Numbered from the stretch's first letter, positions 52,856 through 62,215 are shown. The stretch is 64,000 nucleotides of DNA from Pedobacter steynii (GCF_900103665.1 NZ_FNGY01000002.1:62001-126000); one strand, 5' to 3'. The notes: a model not told the origin generated them from the letters alone. Made by a program: numbers and translations.

Positions 52856-54541
52856 ATGATAAAACATATATCCTCCGGACGTTATGCTGCACTAGCTATC
52901 ATAGTGCTTGCTCTGGGATTTACAGCCTGCAAAAAGAATAAAGTAGAACCCACACCGGAGAAAAAACCACAGACAAGTGATCCGGCTACCGGAAATAGTC
53001 AGCAAACCCCTACTACAGATAGAGTTCAGCTGAGTAATGACTCTTTGTTTCTTTATGCCAAAGAAGTTTATTATTGGAATGAGGCATTGCCTACTTATGA
53101 TGAGTACCTGCCAAGAAAATATACAAATGGCGCCGCTAACCTGGATAAGTATAAAAACAATCTTTTTAATATAGGTAAGGTTTCCGGGTCTGTTGATTAC
53201 AGGCAAGGCTACTCTTCCTTAAAATACTCTTTTATAGAGGATGCTGATGCTGCTAACCCTCAGGCCAGCATACCTAATTCTTTGGCTTCTGTTGACTCAG
53301 AAGGTAATGGTAATGACGTAGGGATTAGAATTGATGCCTACAGAACCGATGTGAACAATCCTCTGACTTATAGTTTAATTGTTACTGCTGTATATCCAGG
53401 TTCTCCGGCAGCAGATGCTGGTGTGAAGCGGGGCTGGGTGATCAGAACCATTAATGGGCAGTCTTTTGGTGCCAATATCAATACAGAGGTGAATGCTGCG
53501 TTTAATGCGATTGAAGGAGCAAATGTGTCAATCACCGGGACTGTATATACCGGAGGATCGAGATTAAATGAGTTTTCTACGACGCTAACGAAGAAAAGCT
53601 ATAAAAGCAGCCCGATTTATAAAGCAGTTACGCTTACTGCCGGAACAAAGAAGATTGGTTATCTGGCTTTTGCCAGGTTTTCGACTTTGGATAATACGAC
53701 TAAAGCAGACTTAGATGCCGCTTTTGCTGATTTCGCTACAATGGGGGTTAAAGACCTTGTGGTTGACTTACGCTATAACGGAGGTGGATACATCAATACT
53801 GCAGAATACCTGATCAATCTGATTGCTCCTTCCGGTCTCAATGGAAAAGTCATGTTCCGGGAATATTATAACAATACCATGCGCAGTGGAAAGGCGGGAA
53901 TCCTGATCAACCAGCCAGTTACCGACATCAATGGCAAATTAATATATGACAGGACACTCGGAAGAAATCTGACTCAGGCGGATGATGATTACAGCCCTGA
54001 AGCTCAATCTACTTCCTTTAGTAAAAAAGGAGCACTGGCAGGGGTGACTAATGTCGTTTTTATTGTGTCCGACAGAACTGCTTCCGCAAGCGAACTCGTG
54101 ATCAATAGTTTAAAGCCTTTTGTAAATGTTAAATTGGTTGGGGAAACCACTTATGGAAAACCTGTAGGTTTCTTTCCAATAAAGATTGAAAACCGATATG
54201 ATGTTTTCTATGCGATGTTTGAAACGAAAAATGCCAATGGAGAGGGAGGTTATTTCAATGGAATGGTTCCTGACTATAATGCAGCAACATCGACTGAAGC
54301 CACGTTTTTTGACAATCCGCTCTATGAATTTGGAGATGTAAGAGAAGGTTACCTTGCGAAAGCGGTAGCTGCGATTCCCGGAACCGCCGGATCTTCTGCA
54401 TTGGCTTCGGCTAAAAGCGCAAGAATGAGCGTTAGGGAGGAAAGTAGTACGACGACTGCTGTTCCGCCAATGATCCTGGTATCTAAGGAAAGAACTACGG
54501 AGTTTGTCGGAATGATTAAAACTCCGGGAAGAAGACAGTAA
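52856..54541 (+). CDS. S41-family peptidase lipoprotein with PDZ domain
   Basis: 561 residues. Lipobox in LALGFTACKKNK (Cys 25) and a Pro/Thr-rich linker. An N-terminal helical region comes first, then a PDZ domain (about residues 165-240, AVYPGSPAADAGVKRGWVIRTINGQSF). The S41 catalytic core has Ser in SDRTASASELVINSL and Lys in GETTYGKPVG, the CtpA-type dyad. It is a surface or periplasmic protease of the C-terminal-processing group. A TAAATTTG -7 element lies at 52827-52834. Confidence 0.92.
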   Translation: MIKHISSGRYAALAIIVLALGFTACKKNKVEPTPEKKPQTSDPATGNSQQTPTTDRVQLSNDSLFLYAKEVYYWNEALPTYDEYLPRKYTNGAANLDKYKNNLFNIGKVSGSVDYRQGYSSLKYSFIEDADAANPQASIPNSLASVDSEGNGNDVGIRIDAYRTDVNNPLTYSLIVTAVYPGSPAADAGVKRGWVIRTINGQSFGANINTEVNAAFNAIEGANVSITGTVYTGGSRLNEFSTTLTKKSYKSSPIYKAVTLTAGTKKIGYLAFARFSTLDNTTKADLDAAFADFATMGVKDLVVDLRYNGGGYINTAEYLINLIAPSGLNGKVMFREYYNNTMRSGKAGILINQPVTDINGKLIYDRTLGRNLTQADDDYSPEAQSTSFSKKGALAGVTNVVFIVSDRTASASELVINSLKPFVNVKLVGETTYGKPVGFFPIKIENRYDVFYAMFETKNANGEGGYFNGMVPDYNAATSTEATFFDNPLYEFGDVREGYLAKAVAAIPGTAGSSALASAKSARMSVREESSTTTAVPPMILVSKERTTEFVGMIKTPGRRQ

Positions 54542-54685
54542 AGATTAAACGGCTGTTAATCAGTTGATTTTTTTGAATGTAAAAGCCTATTTACACAATT
54601 ATGTAAAAATGACTTTGAAGTATCTGTTTTTATTGCGATTTTAATTGTTTAAACGCATATTTAATTAGAATTAAGGCATTATATT

Positions 54686-54952
54686 ATGATAGGGGAATTA
54701 ATCGAAAAAGAGTCAATAGACATCAGTCAGATCATACCTGCTGAACAAAACCATACAGAAGAATTGAGAGATAAGCTGAACTCTGCACAGCGACTTGGAA
54801 ATGAGTTTAAATCTAAGGCAGATATTTCTTTCAATACCAAGGAAGGGCCACGAACGGTTTCTACAACCGTATGGTCAGTAACAGAAAAGTACATCCAGCT
54901 GAAAAACGGAATTCACATTCCTTTGATCAGTTTATTAGCTATAGAATTTTAA
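54686..54952 (+). CDS. Small conserved-looking hypothetical protein
   Basis: 88 residues. A helical, acidic N-terminal half (about 1-42) is followed by strands (KADISFNTKEGPRTVSTTVWSVTEKYIQLKNGIHIPLISLLAIEF), perhaps a small beta-barrel. No cysteines or catalytic motif. The stop codon is 3 bp from the convergent M28 peptidase. Function unknown. Confidence 0.65.
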   Translation: MIGELIEKESIDISQIIPAEQNHTEELRDKLNSAQRLGNEFKSKADISFNTKEGPRTVSTTVWSVTEKYIQLKNGIHIPLISLLAIEF

Positions 54953-54955
54953 GGC

Positions 54956-55918
54956 TTATTGCTTTTTCATCCTCAGTTTCTCTCTGAAGATGGATTTAAG
55001 ATTACGTTCTTTATCGATGTTGTTGATGATTTCCAGAATGGAAGCTGCAGCATCGATAAAGAACTTTTTGTTGATGTTCTGATATTCATCTGAGGCCTTA
55101 TGGTAATCTTTATGGTCTTCCACACCGAAGTAAATAAAAGGAATGCCTTTTGCATTAAATGAACCCTGGTCGCTTTGGTCTGTCCAGTCTTCATGACCTG
55201 TTTTAGGATCGTCATGCCCCAATAATACTTTGATCCGGGGATCTGTAGTGATGAAATACTTCTTTAATTCCGGATATTTGAAGGTACCACAGGCATACAG
55301 TTCGCCTTTGTCATTATGGCTGATCATGTCCATATTGATGTTTAGCTTAATCTTTTCCAAGGCTACAGGCGGCTTTTCTACAAATGCCTTTGATCCTCTT
55401 AAGCCCATTTCTTCTGCATCAAAAGCAGCAAAGATTAACGTATAGTTGGGTTTGTTGTTTTTATAGTATTCTGCAAATTTTAACAAGGCAGCGATGCCTG
55501 AGGCATTGTCGTCCGCCCCGTTGTAGACTTCGTTATTCATGATGCCCACATGATCATAATGAGCGGAAATTACAATAATCTCTTCATTTTTTCCGGGAAT
55601 GCAGGCCAGCATGTTCTTTCCGGAGATCTCTACACCTTTATTGTTTTTGAAAGAAAAGACCTGCTCATATCCGGAAAGCAAAGGGATTGGTTTTAAGCCG
55701 ATTTGTTTAAATCTGGTGCTGATGTATGTCCTTGCCATTTCTGCACCCTTGGTGCCTGTCTTGCGTCCTTCATACGCATCCGAAGAGAGGACTTCCACAT
55801 CTTTAAGTAATTGCTGTTCTGCTTTTGAGAAATGCCGGGCAGTTTGTGCTTGTGCAGGTTTCTTTACGGTATTGCAACTCAACAATACAACGAGTGGTAA
55901 TAACAGGTATGCTTTCAT
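54956..55918 (-). CDS. M28-family metallopeptidase lipoprotein
   Basis: 320 residues from ATG 55918; 20 upstream codons in frame from 55978 lack a signal peptide and are rejected. Lipobox in VVLLSCNTVKK (Cys 14-15 region). Zinc ligands and catalytic residues are complete: HYDHVG (His), GADDNASG (Asp, bridging), DAEEMGLRGS (catalytic Glu/metal Glu), NMDMISHND, and a late His in FGVEDHKDYHKASDE. It is a di-zinc aminopeptidase-like enzyme on the outer membrane or periplasmic face. Confidence 0.92.
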   Translation of the reverse strand: MKAYLLLPLVVLLSCNTVKKPAQAQTARHFSKAEQQLLKDVEVLSSDAYEGRKTGTKGAEMARTYISTRFKQIGLKPIPLLSGYEQVFSFKNNKGVEISGKNMLACIPGKNEEIIVISAHYDHVGIMNNEVYNGADDNASGIAALLKFAEYYKNNKPNYTLIFAAFDAEEMGLRGSKAFVEKPPVALEKIKLNINMDMISHNDKGELYACGTFKYPELKKYFITTDPRIKVLLGHDDPKTGHEDWTDQSDQGSFNAKGIPFIYFGVEDHKDYHKASDEYQNINKKFFIDAAASILEIINNIDKERNLKSIFREKLRMKKQ

Positions 55919-56064
55919 CTTTTGATCTGGTTCTACTGAGCTAAAGGTAATTATATTCGCCGATATCTCCTTCGACATGTGATTGTCAAAACTTAAATGA
56001 ACATTGAATGTTTTGATGATATGAGGTAATTTCAGCTCAATACATCATTAAAAACAAGATATAA

Positions 56065-57048
56065 ATGGAATATAGACGTTTAGGTAAGTCGGGATTACAG
56101 GTAAGTGCGCTTTCTTTGGGAAGCTGGCTTACCTTCGGACAACAGATCAGCGATAAAACAGCGGATGAGTTAATGGGGATCGCTTATGATGCCGGGGTTA
56201 ACTTTTTCGACAATGCAGAGGGTTATGCAGAAGGGAAGTCAGAAGAGGTGATGGGTAAAATCCTTAAATCCCGTAAATGGGAGCGGGAATCCTTTGTGGT
56301 TTCCAGTAAAGTGTTTTTTGGAACAGAGAACAAAGGGCCGAACAGGGTTGGTTTATCGCGCAAGCACGTGATTGAGGCTTGTAACGCCGCATTGAAACGC
56401 TTGCAGGTAGATTATCTTGATCTTTATTTTTGTCATAGGCCAGATAAGAACACGCCGATTGAAGAAACCGTATGGGCAATGAATACCCTATTGCAGCAAG
56501 GGAAAATTTTGTACTGGGGAACTTCTGAATGGAGTGCTTCGGAGATCATGGAAGCGATCGGGGTAGCAAAGCAATACAATTTAATTGGTCCAACGATGGA
56601 ACAACCTCAATACAACCTGTTGGAGCGGAATAAGATGGAGAACGAATACCTATTGCTATTCAAAGAATACGGACTGGGCACCACGATCTGGTCGCCATTG
56701 GCGTCGGGATTACTGTCTGGTAAATATACTTCTGGCATCACCAAAGATACCCGTCTGGAACTAAAAGGGATGGAATGGTTGAAGGATGCAGTTTTAAACG
56801 AGGAGAAGCTTAAAAAGGCGGAGAAACTGCAGGGATTGGCTGATGAGTTAAATATTCCATTGGCGAAGTTGTCATTGGCCTGGTGTCTTAAAAATCCGAA
56901 TGTAAGTACGGTGATTTTGGGTGCTTCGAAAACGGCACAGCTCAAAGAAAACCTGACTACTTTGGAAGTGTTTCCTTTGTTAACGGAAGAGGTGCTGACC
57001 AGTATCGAGGAGATCATGCAGACCAAGCCGCATTTGCCACATTTTTAA
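56065..57048 (+). CDS. Aldo/keto reductase, potassium-channel beta-subunit-like
   Basis: 327 residues, AKR barrel. Catalytic tetrad: Asp in NFFDNAEGYAEGKSEE with Tyr in the same motif, Lys in VVSSKVFFG, and His in LYFCHRPDKNTPIEE. The NADPH-binding C-terminal segment STVILGASKTAQLKENL is intact. It is closest to the Kv-beta/YghZ group by its YRRLGKSGLQVSALSLGSW start and EYLLLFKEYGLGTTIWSPLASGLLSGKY. It reduces aldehydes or ketones; substrate unknown. Confidence 0.93.
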   Translation: MEYRRLGKSGLQVSALSLGSWLTFGQQISDKTADELMGIAYDAGVNFFDNAEGYAEGKSEEVMGKILKSRKWERESFVVSSKVFFGTENKGPNRVGLSRKHVIEACNAALKRLQVDYLDLYFCHRPDKNTPIEETVWAMNTLLQQGKILYWGTSEWSASEIMEAIGVAKQYNLIGPTMEQPQYNLLERNKMENEYLLLFKEYGLGTTIWSPLASGLLSGKYTSGITKDTRLELKGMEWLKDAVLNEEKLKKAEKLQGLADELNIPLAKLSLAWCLKNPNVSTVILGASKTAQLKENLTTLEVFPLLTEEVLTSIEEIMQTKPHLPHF

Positions 57049-57067
57049 CAAGATAACTATACATGAG

Positions 57068-57103
57068 AAAGGCCGGTGTTTTGTATAAACACCGGCCTTT
57101 TTT
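57068..57103. terminator. Bidirectional terminator
   Basis: AAAGGCCGGTGTTT (57068-57081) / AAACACCGGCCTTT (57087-57100), 14-bp perfect stem with loop TGTAT and T-runs, between the convergent genes ending at 57048 and 57121. Confidence 0.85.
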
Positions 57104-57120
57104 ATTGCTTTTTAAAGCGA

Positions 57121-58569
57121 CTAGTAATAAGTTAGCCTCACTACACCCGCTAATTTTTTAGCCAGGCGGATCACCTGTCTGGTATAGCCATATTCATTGT
57201 CATACCAGGTATAAAGTACTACTGATTTATTGTCTTTCGCCATAATCGTTGCCGGGCCATCAACGATGGAAGCATGACTGTTTCCGATTAAATCGGTACT
57301 TACCAGCTCATTCGAGATGGAGTATTCGATTTGTTCAGACAGGTCACCGAAAAGAGAAGCTTGTCTTAAAATCTCGCTTACTTCTTCTTTGGAAGTCACT
57401 TTGTTTAACGATAAGTTCAGGATGGCCAGGGAAACGTTTGGTGTAGGAACACGCACTGCATTTCCGGTTAGCTTTCCACCCAGGTGAGGGATTACTTTTG
57501 CGACTGCTTTATCTGCACCGGTTTCTGTGATCACCAGGTTTAATGCAGCAGCCCTGCCTCTTCTATATTTTTTATGGTAATTGTCTAACAGGTTCTGGTC
57601 GTTCGTATACGAGTGAACCGTTTCTATATGTCCTTTTTCGATTCCAAAAGCATCATCAATTAACTTCAATACCGGTACAATGGCATTGGTGGTACAGGAT
57701 GCATTGGATAAAATTGTTTCATTTGCGTAATCAATATGCGCATCATTGATTCCTGCCACTACGTTAGGAATATCTCCTTTAGCAGGTGCAGTCAATAATA
57801 CCTTGCTGATTCCTTTGGCAGTCAGGTGTCTGCCCAGACCTTCACGGTCACGGAAAATTCCTGTATTGTCAATCAGTAAAGCATCATGGATGTCATAAAG
57901 CGTATAATCCACTTCATCAGGTTGTTTTGCTTCGATGAAAAAGATCGTCTGACCATTGATGATCAGTGCTTTGTTTTCAAAATCCTCTACAATCGTTCCA
58001 TTGAAAGGACCATGGATTGAATCTGTGCGCAATAGTTCCGCTCTTTTGATCAGTTCTTCATCGCTATAGCTTCTGGTAACGATTGCTCTTAAACGCAATT
58101 GTTCTCCTTTACCTGCCTGAAGGATCAGTTCACGTGCAGCGATACGTCCAATACGTCCAAACCCAAAAAGAACAACGTCTTTAGGTTTCAGGCTGATTTT
58201 GTCTTTACCGATGTGTTTGCTGAGTTTGCTCACTACAAAGTCGTGCATTGTAGGGTAATTGTTGTTGTCTTCCAGCCATTCTGAAGCCAGTCTGCCAATG
58301 TCAACACGTGACGGGGCGAGGTTACATTTAGAAATGGTAACGGCAAGTTCCAGTGTTTCGTAAATGCTGATGTCTTTGCCGCTTACTTCTTTTGCATATT
58401 GGTGATGCGCAAGTATTTCACTGCTTCCAACATCAAATAAAGGTTTACGGAATAGTACCAGTTCAATAGATCTGTCGAACCACAATTGGCCAACAACGTT
58501 AATCAATTCAATCGCTTTTTTTTCTTTTTCAATCCAACTTTGGAATTCGGATTGGTATTTCTTTAGCAT
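57121..58569 (-). CDS. Long-form glyceraldehyde-3-phosphate dehydrogenase
   Basis: 482 residues, against about 335 for ordinary GAPDH. Residues ~1-130 are an extra helical domain. The NAD-binding domain begins at VVLFGFGRIGRIAARELI (about 132-150). The catalytic Cys292 is in SNASCTTNAIVPVLK, with the active-site His in ETVHSYTNDQ. The C-terminal barrel is typical (KLTGNAVRVPTPNVSLAILNLSL ... WYDNEYGYTRQVIRLAK). A -7 element, TACTTTTG on the minus strand, is at 58598-58605 and overlaps the terminator of the sigma gene. The role of the extra domain is unknown. Confidence 0.92.
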   Translation of the reverse strand: MLKKYQSEFQSWIEKEKKAIELINVVGQLWFDRSIELVLFRKPLFDVGSSEILAHHQYAKEVSGKDISIYETLELAVTISKCNLAPSRVDIGRLASEWLEDNNNYPTMHDFVVSKLSKHIGKDKISLKPKDVVLFGFGRIGRIAARELILQAGKGEQLRLRAIVTRSYSDEELIKRAELLRTDSIHGPFNGTIVEDFENKALIINGQTIFFIEAKQPDEVDYTLYDIHDALLIDNTGIFRDREGLGRHLTAKGISKVLLTAPAKGDIPNVVAGINDAHIDYANETILSNASCTTNAIVPVLKLIDDAFGIEKGHIETVHSYTNDQNLLDNYHKKYRRGRAAALNLVITETGADKAVAKVIPHLGGKLTGNAVRVPTPNVSLAILNLSLNKVTSKEEVSEILRQASLFGDLSEQIEYSISNELVSTDLIGNSHASIVDGPATIMAKDNKSVVLYTWYDNEYGYTRQVIRLAKKLAGVVRLTYY

Positions 58570-58600
58570 GCGTGGAATATTTTTGGTTAGAATGGCACAA

Positions 58601-58640
58601 AAGTAAAAAAGATTGAGCGAGTACCCAATCTTTTTTACTT
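58601..58640 (-). terminator. Terminator of the primary sigma gene
   Basis: AAGTAAAAAAGATTG (58601-58615) and CAATCTTTTTTACTT (58626-58640) form a 15-bp perfect stem with a 10-nt loop. The distal arm overlaps the -7 element of GAPDH at 58598-58605. Confidence 0.8.
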
Positions 58641-58678
58641 ATATAATTTACCGTCTGGCTGGCTGAGCTGAATTTTGC

Positions 58679-59539
58679 TTATCCCAGGTACGATTTTAAT
58701 ATTTTACTTCTTGAAGTATGACGAAGACGTTGTAGGGCTTTGTCTTTGATCTGACGAACACGTTCACGGGTTAAGTTAAATTTCTCACCGATCTCTTCAA
58801 GAGACAGGGGATGATTGGTGCTCAATCCAAAGAAAAGAACGATGATTTCACGTTCGCGCTCCGTTAGTGTAGACAGGGAACGTTTGATCTCTTCAGAAAG
58901 AGATTCGTTGATCAGGCTGCTATCTGTATTTGGCTCGTGATTTTCCAATACATCTAACAATGTATTTTCTTCACCCTGAACAAATGGTGCATCCATAGAT
59001 ACGTGACGACCGGAGTTACTTAAAGTATCGGAGATCTTATCTACTGTAGTTTCTAAGATATCTGCCAGTTCTTCCGGAGAAGGCTCACGCTCAAATTCCT
59101 GTTCTAATTTAGAGAAGGCTTTACTGATTTTACTTAGGGAACCAACCTGGTTCAATGGCAAACGAACGATACGGCTTTGCTCTGCAATTGCCTGCAATAT
59201 AGACTGACGGATCCACCAAACCGCATAAGAGATAAACTTAAAACCTTTGGTCTCATCAAAACGTTTTGCAGCTTTAATTAAACCAAGGTTACCCTCATTA
59301 ATTAAATCTCCTAATGTTAAACCTTGATTTTGGTATTGTTTTGCTACGGAAACCACGAAACGTAGGTTAGTCTTTGTTAAACGTTCTAATGCGGCCTGAT
59401 CTCCCTCGCGTATTTTTCTTGCTAATATTACTTCTTCTTCGGCGGTGATTAAATCTACTTTACCAATTTCGTGAAGGTATTTGTCTAAAGATTGACTTTC
59501 GCGATTGGTAATGGATTGCGTGATTTTGAGTTGTCTCAT
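58679..59539 (-). CDS. rpoD: Primary RNA polymerase sigma factor, Bacteroidota type
   Basis: 286 residues. It lacks region 1.1 and has region 1.2 ([31 protein letters not shown]), region 2 ([64 protein letters not shown]), region 3 and region 4 ([50 protein letters not shown]). This short form is the housekeeping sigma of Bacteroidota that reads TAnnTTTG promoters. A -7 element TACTTTTG is at 59576-59583. Confidence 0.94.
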   Translation of the reverse strand: MRQLKITQSITNRESQSLDKYLHEIGKVDLITAEEEVILARKIREGDQAALERLTKTNLRFVVSVAKQYQNQGLTLGDLINEGNLGLIKAAKRFDETKGFKFISYAVWWIRQSILQAIAEQSRIVRLPLNQVGSLSKISKAFSKLEQEFEREPSPEELADILETTVDKISDTLSNSGRHVSMDAPFVQGEENTLLDVLENHEPNTDSSLINESLSEEIKRSLSTLTEREREIIVLFFGLSTNHPLSLEEIGEKFNLTRERVRQIKDKALQRLRHTSRSKILKSYLG

Positions 59540-59575
59540 TTATATGCTTTGGTACTCGTTATGTGTTTGAACGTG

Positions 59576-59641
59576 CAAAAGTAAGAATTTAAAGGCAATT
59601 TGAAAACATAAATTCCTGAAAATGTTACAGTTTACAACTGT
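59576..59641 (-). promoter_or_regulatory. rpoD promoter region with a palindrome
   Basis: TACTTTTG on the minus strand (59576-59583) is a consensus -7 element 36 bp before rpoD. ACAGTTTACAACTGT (59627-59641) is a 15-bp palindrome about 45 bp further upstream, a possible operator. The rest of the 351-bp gap to 59891 holds the promoter at 59749-59780 and AT-rich sequence. Confidence 0.4.
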
Positions 59642-59748
59642 TATTTCTACAATATTTTAACAGCAATAATTATTCCAAAATACTTTTGTCAGTATTTTGA
59701 GCCCTTATTGATTATTGGCATGTATTTATTGTAAATCAATAAATATTT

Positions 59749-59780
59749 TTTGAATTATAATAATAAATGCCTTATGTTTG
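59749..59780 (+). promoter_or_regulatory. Promoter of the DUF2975-HTH operon
   Basis: TTTG (59749-59752), 20 bp, TATGTTTG (59773-59780): both elements fit the Bacteroidota consensus. It leaves a 5' untranslated leader of about 105 nt before the ATG at 59891. Confidence 0.55.
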
Positions 59781-59890
59781 CATAGAAATGTCCTTTGTCT
59801 TGCAGAAGTCAGAAAGTAAAAATTACCTAAAGCTGAAATTTTTATTCCGGCAGGAATAGCAGAAGCCAAACTGACATAAAATGAAAAGAA

Positions 59891-60550
59891 ATGAAAAAAG
59901 ATCTTAAATCTATTCGCCTGATCAGGTTTTTGCTGATCGCCATCTCTTCGGTAGTTTTTTTAATCGGAATTTACCAGCACCGATCGGCTTTTATGAAGGG
60001 TTGGAATGAAACACCTGCGATAGATGGACCGCATTCCGGTTTTCATGCAGCTATATTTAAAAATGTCATCAGTAAGGAAGGAGATTCACTTCAGATCAGT
60101 GGACAGGGCAGCTATAGGTTTAAACTGGAAAAGGAATACCTGGTTACAGGAGATGTTTTTAGTAAAGAGCAAGGCAGTAGTCAGGTCTTTTTATACAAAG
60201 TATGTGCCTTCGTATTAATGACGACTATCCTGATTTTAACAGTTTTGATATTGCTTAATTTATTTAGGTTTCTTGGGGACTCATCGAGGGGAGAAATCTT
60301 TACTTTGGTGAATATAGACAGGATTAAAGCGATTGGTTTATACTGTGTTTCGATGAGTTTATTATTACTTGTGGTTGACCTGATTAATTTTCTGATCCAG
60401 CTGGAGTTCTTTAGATTTACCGAATATCAGGTCAATTATGCGTTTGATCTTGATTATACCCTGTTTGCGGTGGGGATGGTAACGATGGTGATCATGTATG
60501 TATTTAAAAAAGGACATCAATTGAAGGAAGAACAGGAGTTAACTGTGTAA
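59891..60550 (+). CDS. DUF2975-family membrane protein
   Basis: 219 residues with four hydrophobic helices (about residues 9-26, 102-125, 146-170 and 185-205) and an extracytoplasmic loop after the first. The layout and the XRE gene directly downstream match the DUF2975-YozG pair found widely in Firmicutes and Bacteroidota. Function unknown; a membrane-controlled regulator is suspected. An ATG at 59881 is out of frame and stops at once. Confidence 0.78.
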   Translation: MKKDLKSIRLIRFLLIAISSVVFLIGIYQHRSAFMKGWNETPAIDGPHSGFHAAIFKNVISKEGDSLQISGQGSYRFKLEKEYLVTGDVFSKEQGSSQVFLYKVCAFVLMTTILILTVLILLNLFRFLGDSSRGEIFTLVNIDRIKAIGLYCVSMSLLLLVVDLINFLIQLEFFRFTEYQVNYAFDLDYTLFAVGMVTMVIMYVFKKGHQLKEEQELTV

Positions 60551-60552
60551 TT

Positions 60553-60762
60553 ATGGCAATCATTGTGAACTTAGATGTGATGCTGGCGAGAAGAAAGATG
60601 TCCCTTACCGAGTTAAGTGAGCGGGTAGGGATTACGATGTCGAACCTTTCTATCTTGAAAACAGGTAAAGCAAAGGCGGTAAGATTGGAGACGCTGAATG
60701 CGATCTGCGAAGTGCTGGATTGTCAGCCTGGAGATATTCTGGAATATAGCGCAGCCGAATAA
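60553..60762 (+). CDS. XRE/Cro-type transcriptional regulator (YozG-like)
   Basis: 69 residues, a single helix-turn-helix (MAIIVNLDVMLARRKMSLTELSERVGITMSNLSILKTGKAKAVRLETLNAICEVLDCQPGDILEY). This is the YozG-type Cro domain that accompanies DUF2975 genes, from which it is separated by 2 bp. It probably controls its own operon. Confidence 0.9.
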   Translation: MAIIVNLDVMLARRKMSLTELSERVGITMSNLSILKTGKAKAVRLETLNAICEVLDCQPGDILEYSAAE

Positions 60763-60776
60763 CAAAATAAAAACAA

Positions 60777-60816
60777 AGCCTGTCAGTTTTCTCGGAATAC
60801 CGAAAGCTGACAGGCT
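60777..60816. terminator. Hairpin between convergent genes
   Basis: AGCCTGTCAG (60777-60786) / CTGACAGGCT (60807-60816), 10-bp perfect stem, with an inner TTTCTCGG/CCGAAAG stem. AT-rich on both sides. Confidence 0.65.
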
Positions 60817-60834
60817 GAATATATTTTTTAGGTA

Positions 60835-61164
60835 TTAGGTCAGATCTGAAATCTCCGCTTCCGGCGCATTCTTTTTCACAGATTCAATTCCGTTATCGCG
60901 ACTTGCTTCTGATTCATACATTTCACTCGTTCCGATCACTTGTCCGTTCGTGGCTTTTAAATTAAAATACGGCTTTCCGTTTGTCGAGGTTTTTTTGTCA
61001 AACTTGCTGTCGTCTTTTGAGTTCTTTTTAACGGATTCAATTCCATTGATGCAATTGCTCTTGGTGGTATAACCTTCACTTGTTAAGATGACCTGGCCAT
61101 TACCTGCTTTCAGATCGAACTGAAATTCGTTGTTTTTTCGTGTTTTGATCTCGAATTTTCCCAT
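60835..61164 (-). CDS. YegP-like protein with two DUF1508 repeats
   Basis: 109 residues with two tandem ~50-residue DUF1508 repeats: GKFEIKTRKNNEFQFDLKAGNGQVILTSEGYTTKSNCINGIESVKKNS and SKFDKKTSTNGKPYFNLKATNGQVIGTSEMYESEASRDNGIESVKKNA. These are small cytosolic proteins of unknown role. Monocistronic by appearance. Confidence 0.88.
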   Translation of the reverse strand: MGKFEIKTRKNNEFQFDLKAGNGQVILTSEGYTTKSNCINGIESVKKNSKDDSKFDKKTSTNGKPYFNLKATNGQVIGTSEMYESEASRDNGIESVKKNAPEAEISDLT

Positions 61165-61292
61165 AATCGTTTTTTTTAAATTAGTTTTCTAGGTTGACTT
61201 TAATAATCCAATTTATAAAAAAACAAAGGTTAAACAAAAATCGGTTACATTATTTTTCTGTTAAAGGTTCAGCAGGAGGGGATTCAGCAGTG

Positions 61293-62132
61293 TTAAATGC
61301 TCGCCAGGTCAAAGGTACGGTCCAGTTTGATGCCTTTTTCTGTCTGTTGAAGTGTACAACACTCATTAACTGCATCATGTTCCAACATCAGGATGTATTC
61401 TTTCTCTGCGGCTTCCTGAAGGAAAGATTTCTTCTCTGTCAGGGTGGTCAAAGGGAACATGTCATAAGCCATGACATAAGGCAAAGGAATGTGTCCTACC
61501 GAAGGTAGTAAATCTGCCATATATACCAGGGTTTTACCTTTATATTGGATTTGGGGAAGCATCATTGCATCGGTATGGCCATAAGCAAAACGGATATTGA
61601 TGCCCTCATGAAAGGAAACGCCCTCCACATCTTCGACGAAACGCAATTGTCCGCTTTCCTGGATCGGCAGGATGTTCTCTTTCAGGAAAGAAGCTTTTTC
61701 TCTGTCGTTGGGATTTACTGCCCAATCCCAGTGTTTGGCATTGCTCCAGTAAAAGGCATTTTTAAACGCAGGGCGAAGTTTATCTCCCTGGCGGACAATG
61801 GAACCTCCGCAATGGTCAAAATGTAAATGCGTTAAAAAGACATCGGTAATGTCATCCCGGGAGAATCCTTTTGCGGCCAGGGATTTGTCTAAGGTAGCTT
61901 CACCATGAAGGTAATAATGCCCCATAAATTTCTCATCCTGTTTATCGCCAATACCATTGTCGATCAAAATCAGGCGATCTCCGTCTTCAACCAGCAGGCA
62001 GCGCATGGCCCAGGTACACATGTTATTCGCATCAGCAGGAGTGCTTTTCTGCCAGATAGATTTTGGAACGACACCAAACATGGCGCCCCCGTCTAATTTA
62101 AATAATCCGGTATCAATTGTATGTAAGTTCAT
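61293..62132 (-). CDS. MBL-fold metallo-hydrolase
   Basis: 279 residues. The zinc-binding motif is HLHFDHCGG (about residue 106), with further ligands in YGHTDAMM and the C-terminal LEHDAV; Asp in IDNGIGDKQD belongs to the strand before. It resembles quorum-quenching lactonases and related MBL hydrolases, but the substrate cannot be assigned. It follows lpdA on the same strand with a terminator between them. Confidence 0.88.
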   Translation of the reverse strand: MNLHTIDTGLFKLDGGAMFGVVPKSIWQKSTPADANNMCTWAMRCLLVEDGDRLILIDNGIGDKQDEKFMGHYYLHGEATLDKSLAAKGFSRDDITDVFLTHLHFDHCGGSIVRQGDKLRPAFKNAFYWSNAKHWDWAVNPNDREKASFLKENILPIQESGQLRFVEDVEGVSFHEGINIRFAYGHTDAMMLPQIQYKGKTLVYMADLLPSVGHIPLPYVMAYDMFPLTTLTEKKSFLQEAAEKEYILMLEHDAVNECCTLQQTEKGIKLDRTFDLASI

Positions 62133-62166
62133 ATCGCATTCGGTTAAGGAAAATATAAAAGTAAAA

Positions 62167-62196
62167 AAAAACCTGTTGAAAGCTCAACAGGTTTTT
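62167..62196 (-). terminator. Terminator of lpdA
   Basis: AAAAACCTGTTGA / TCAACAGGTTTTT, 13-bp perfect stem, loop AAGC, T-run on the minus strand. It separates lpdA from the MBL gene. Confidence 0.85.
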
Positions 62197-62215
62197 CTCA
62201 TCGTTTATTTATGGA

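Noticed and set aside
60553..60762. Antitoxin of a toxin-antitoxin pair
   Set aside because: The partner is a four-helix DUF2975 protein and the pair matches the known DUF2975-YozG layout; no toxin fold is seen.
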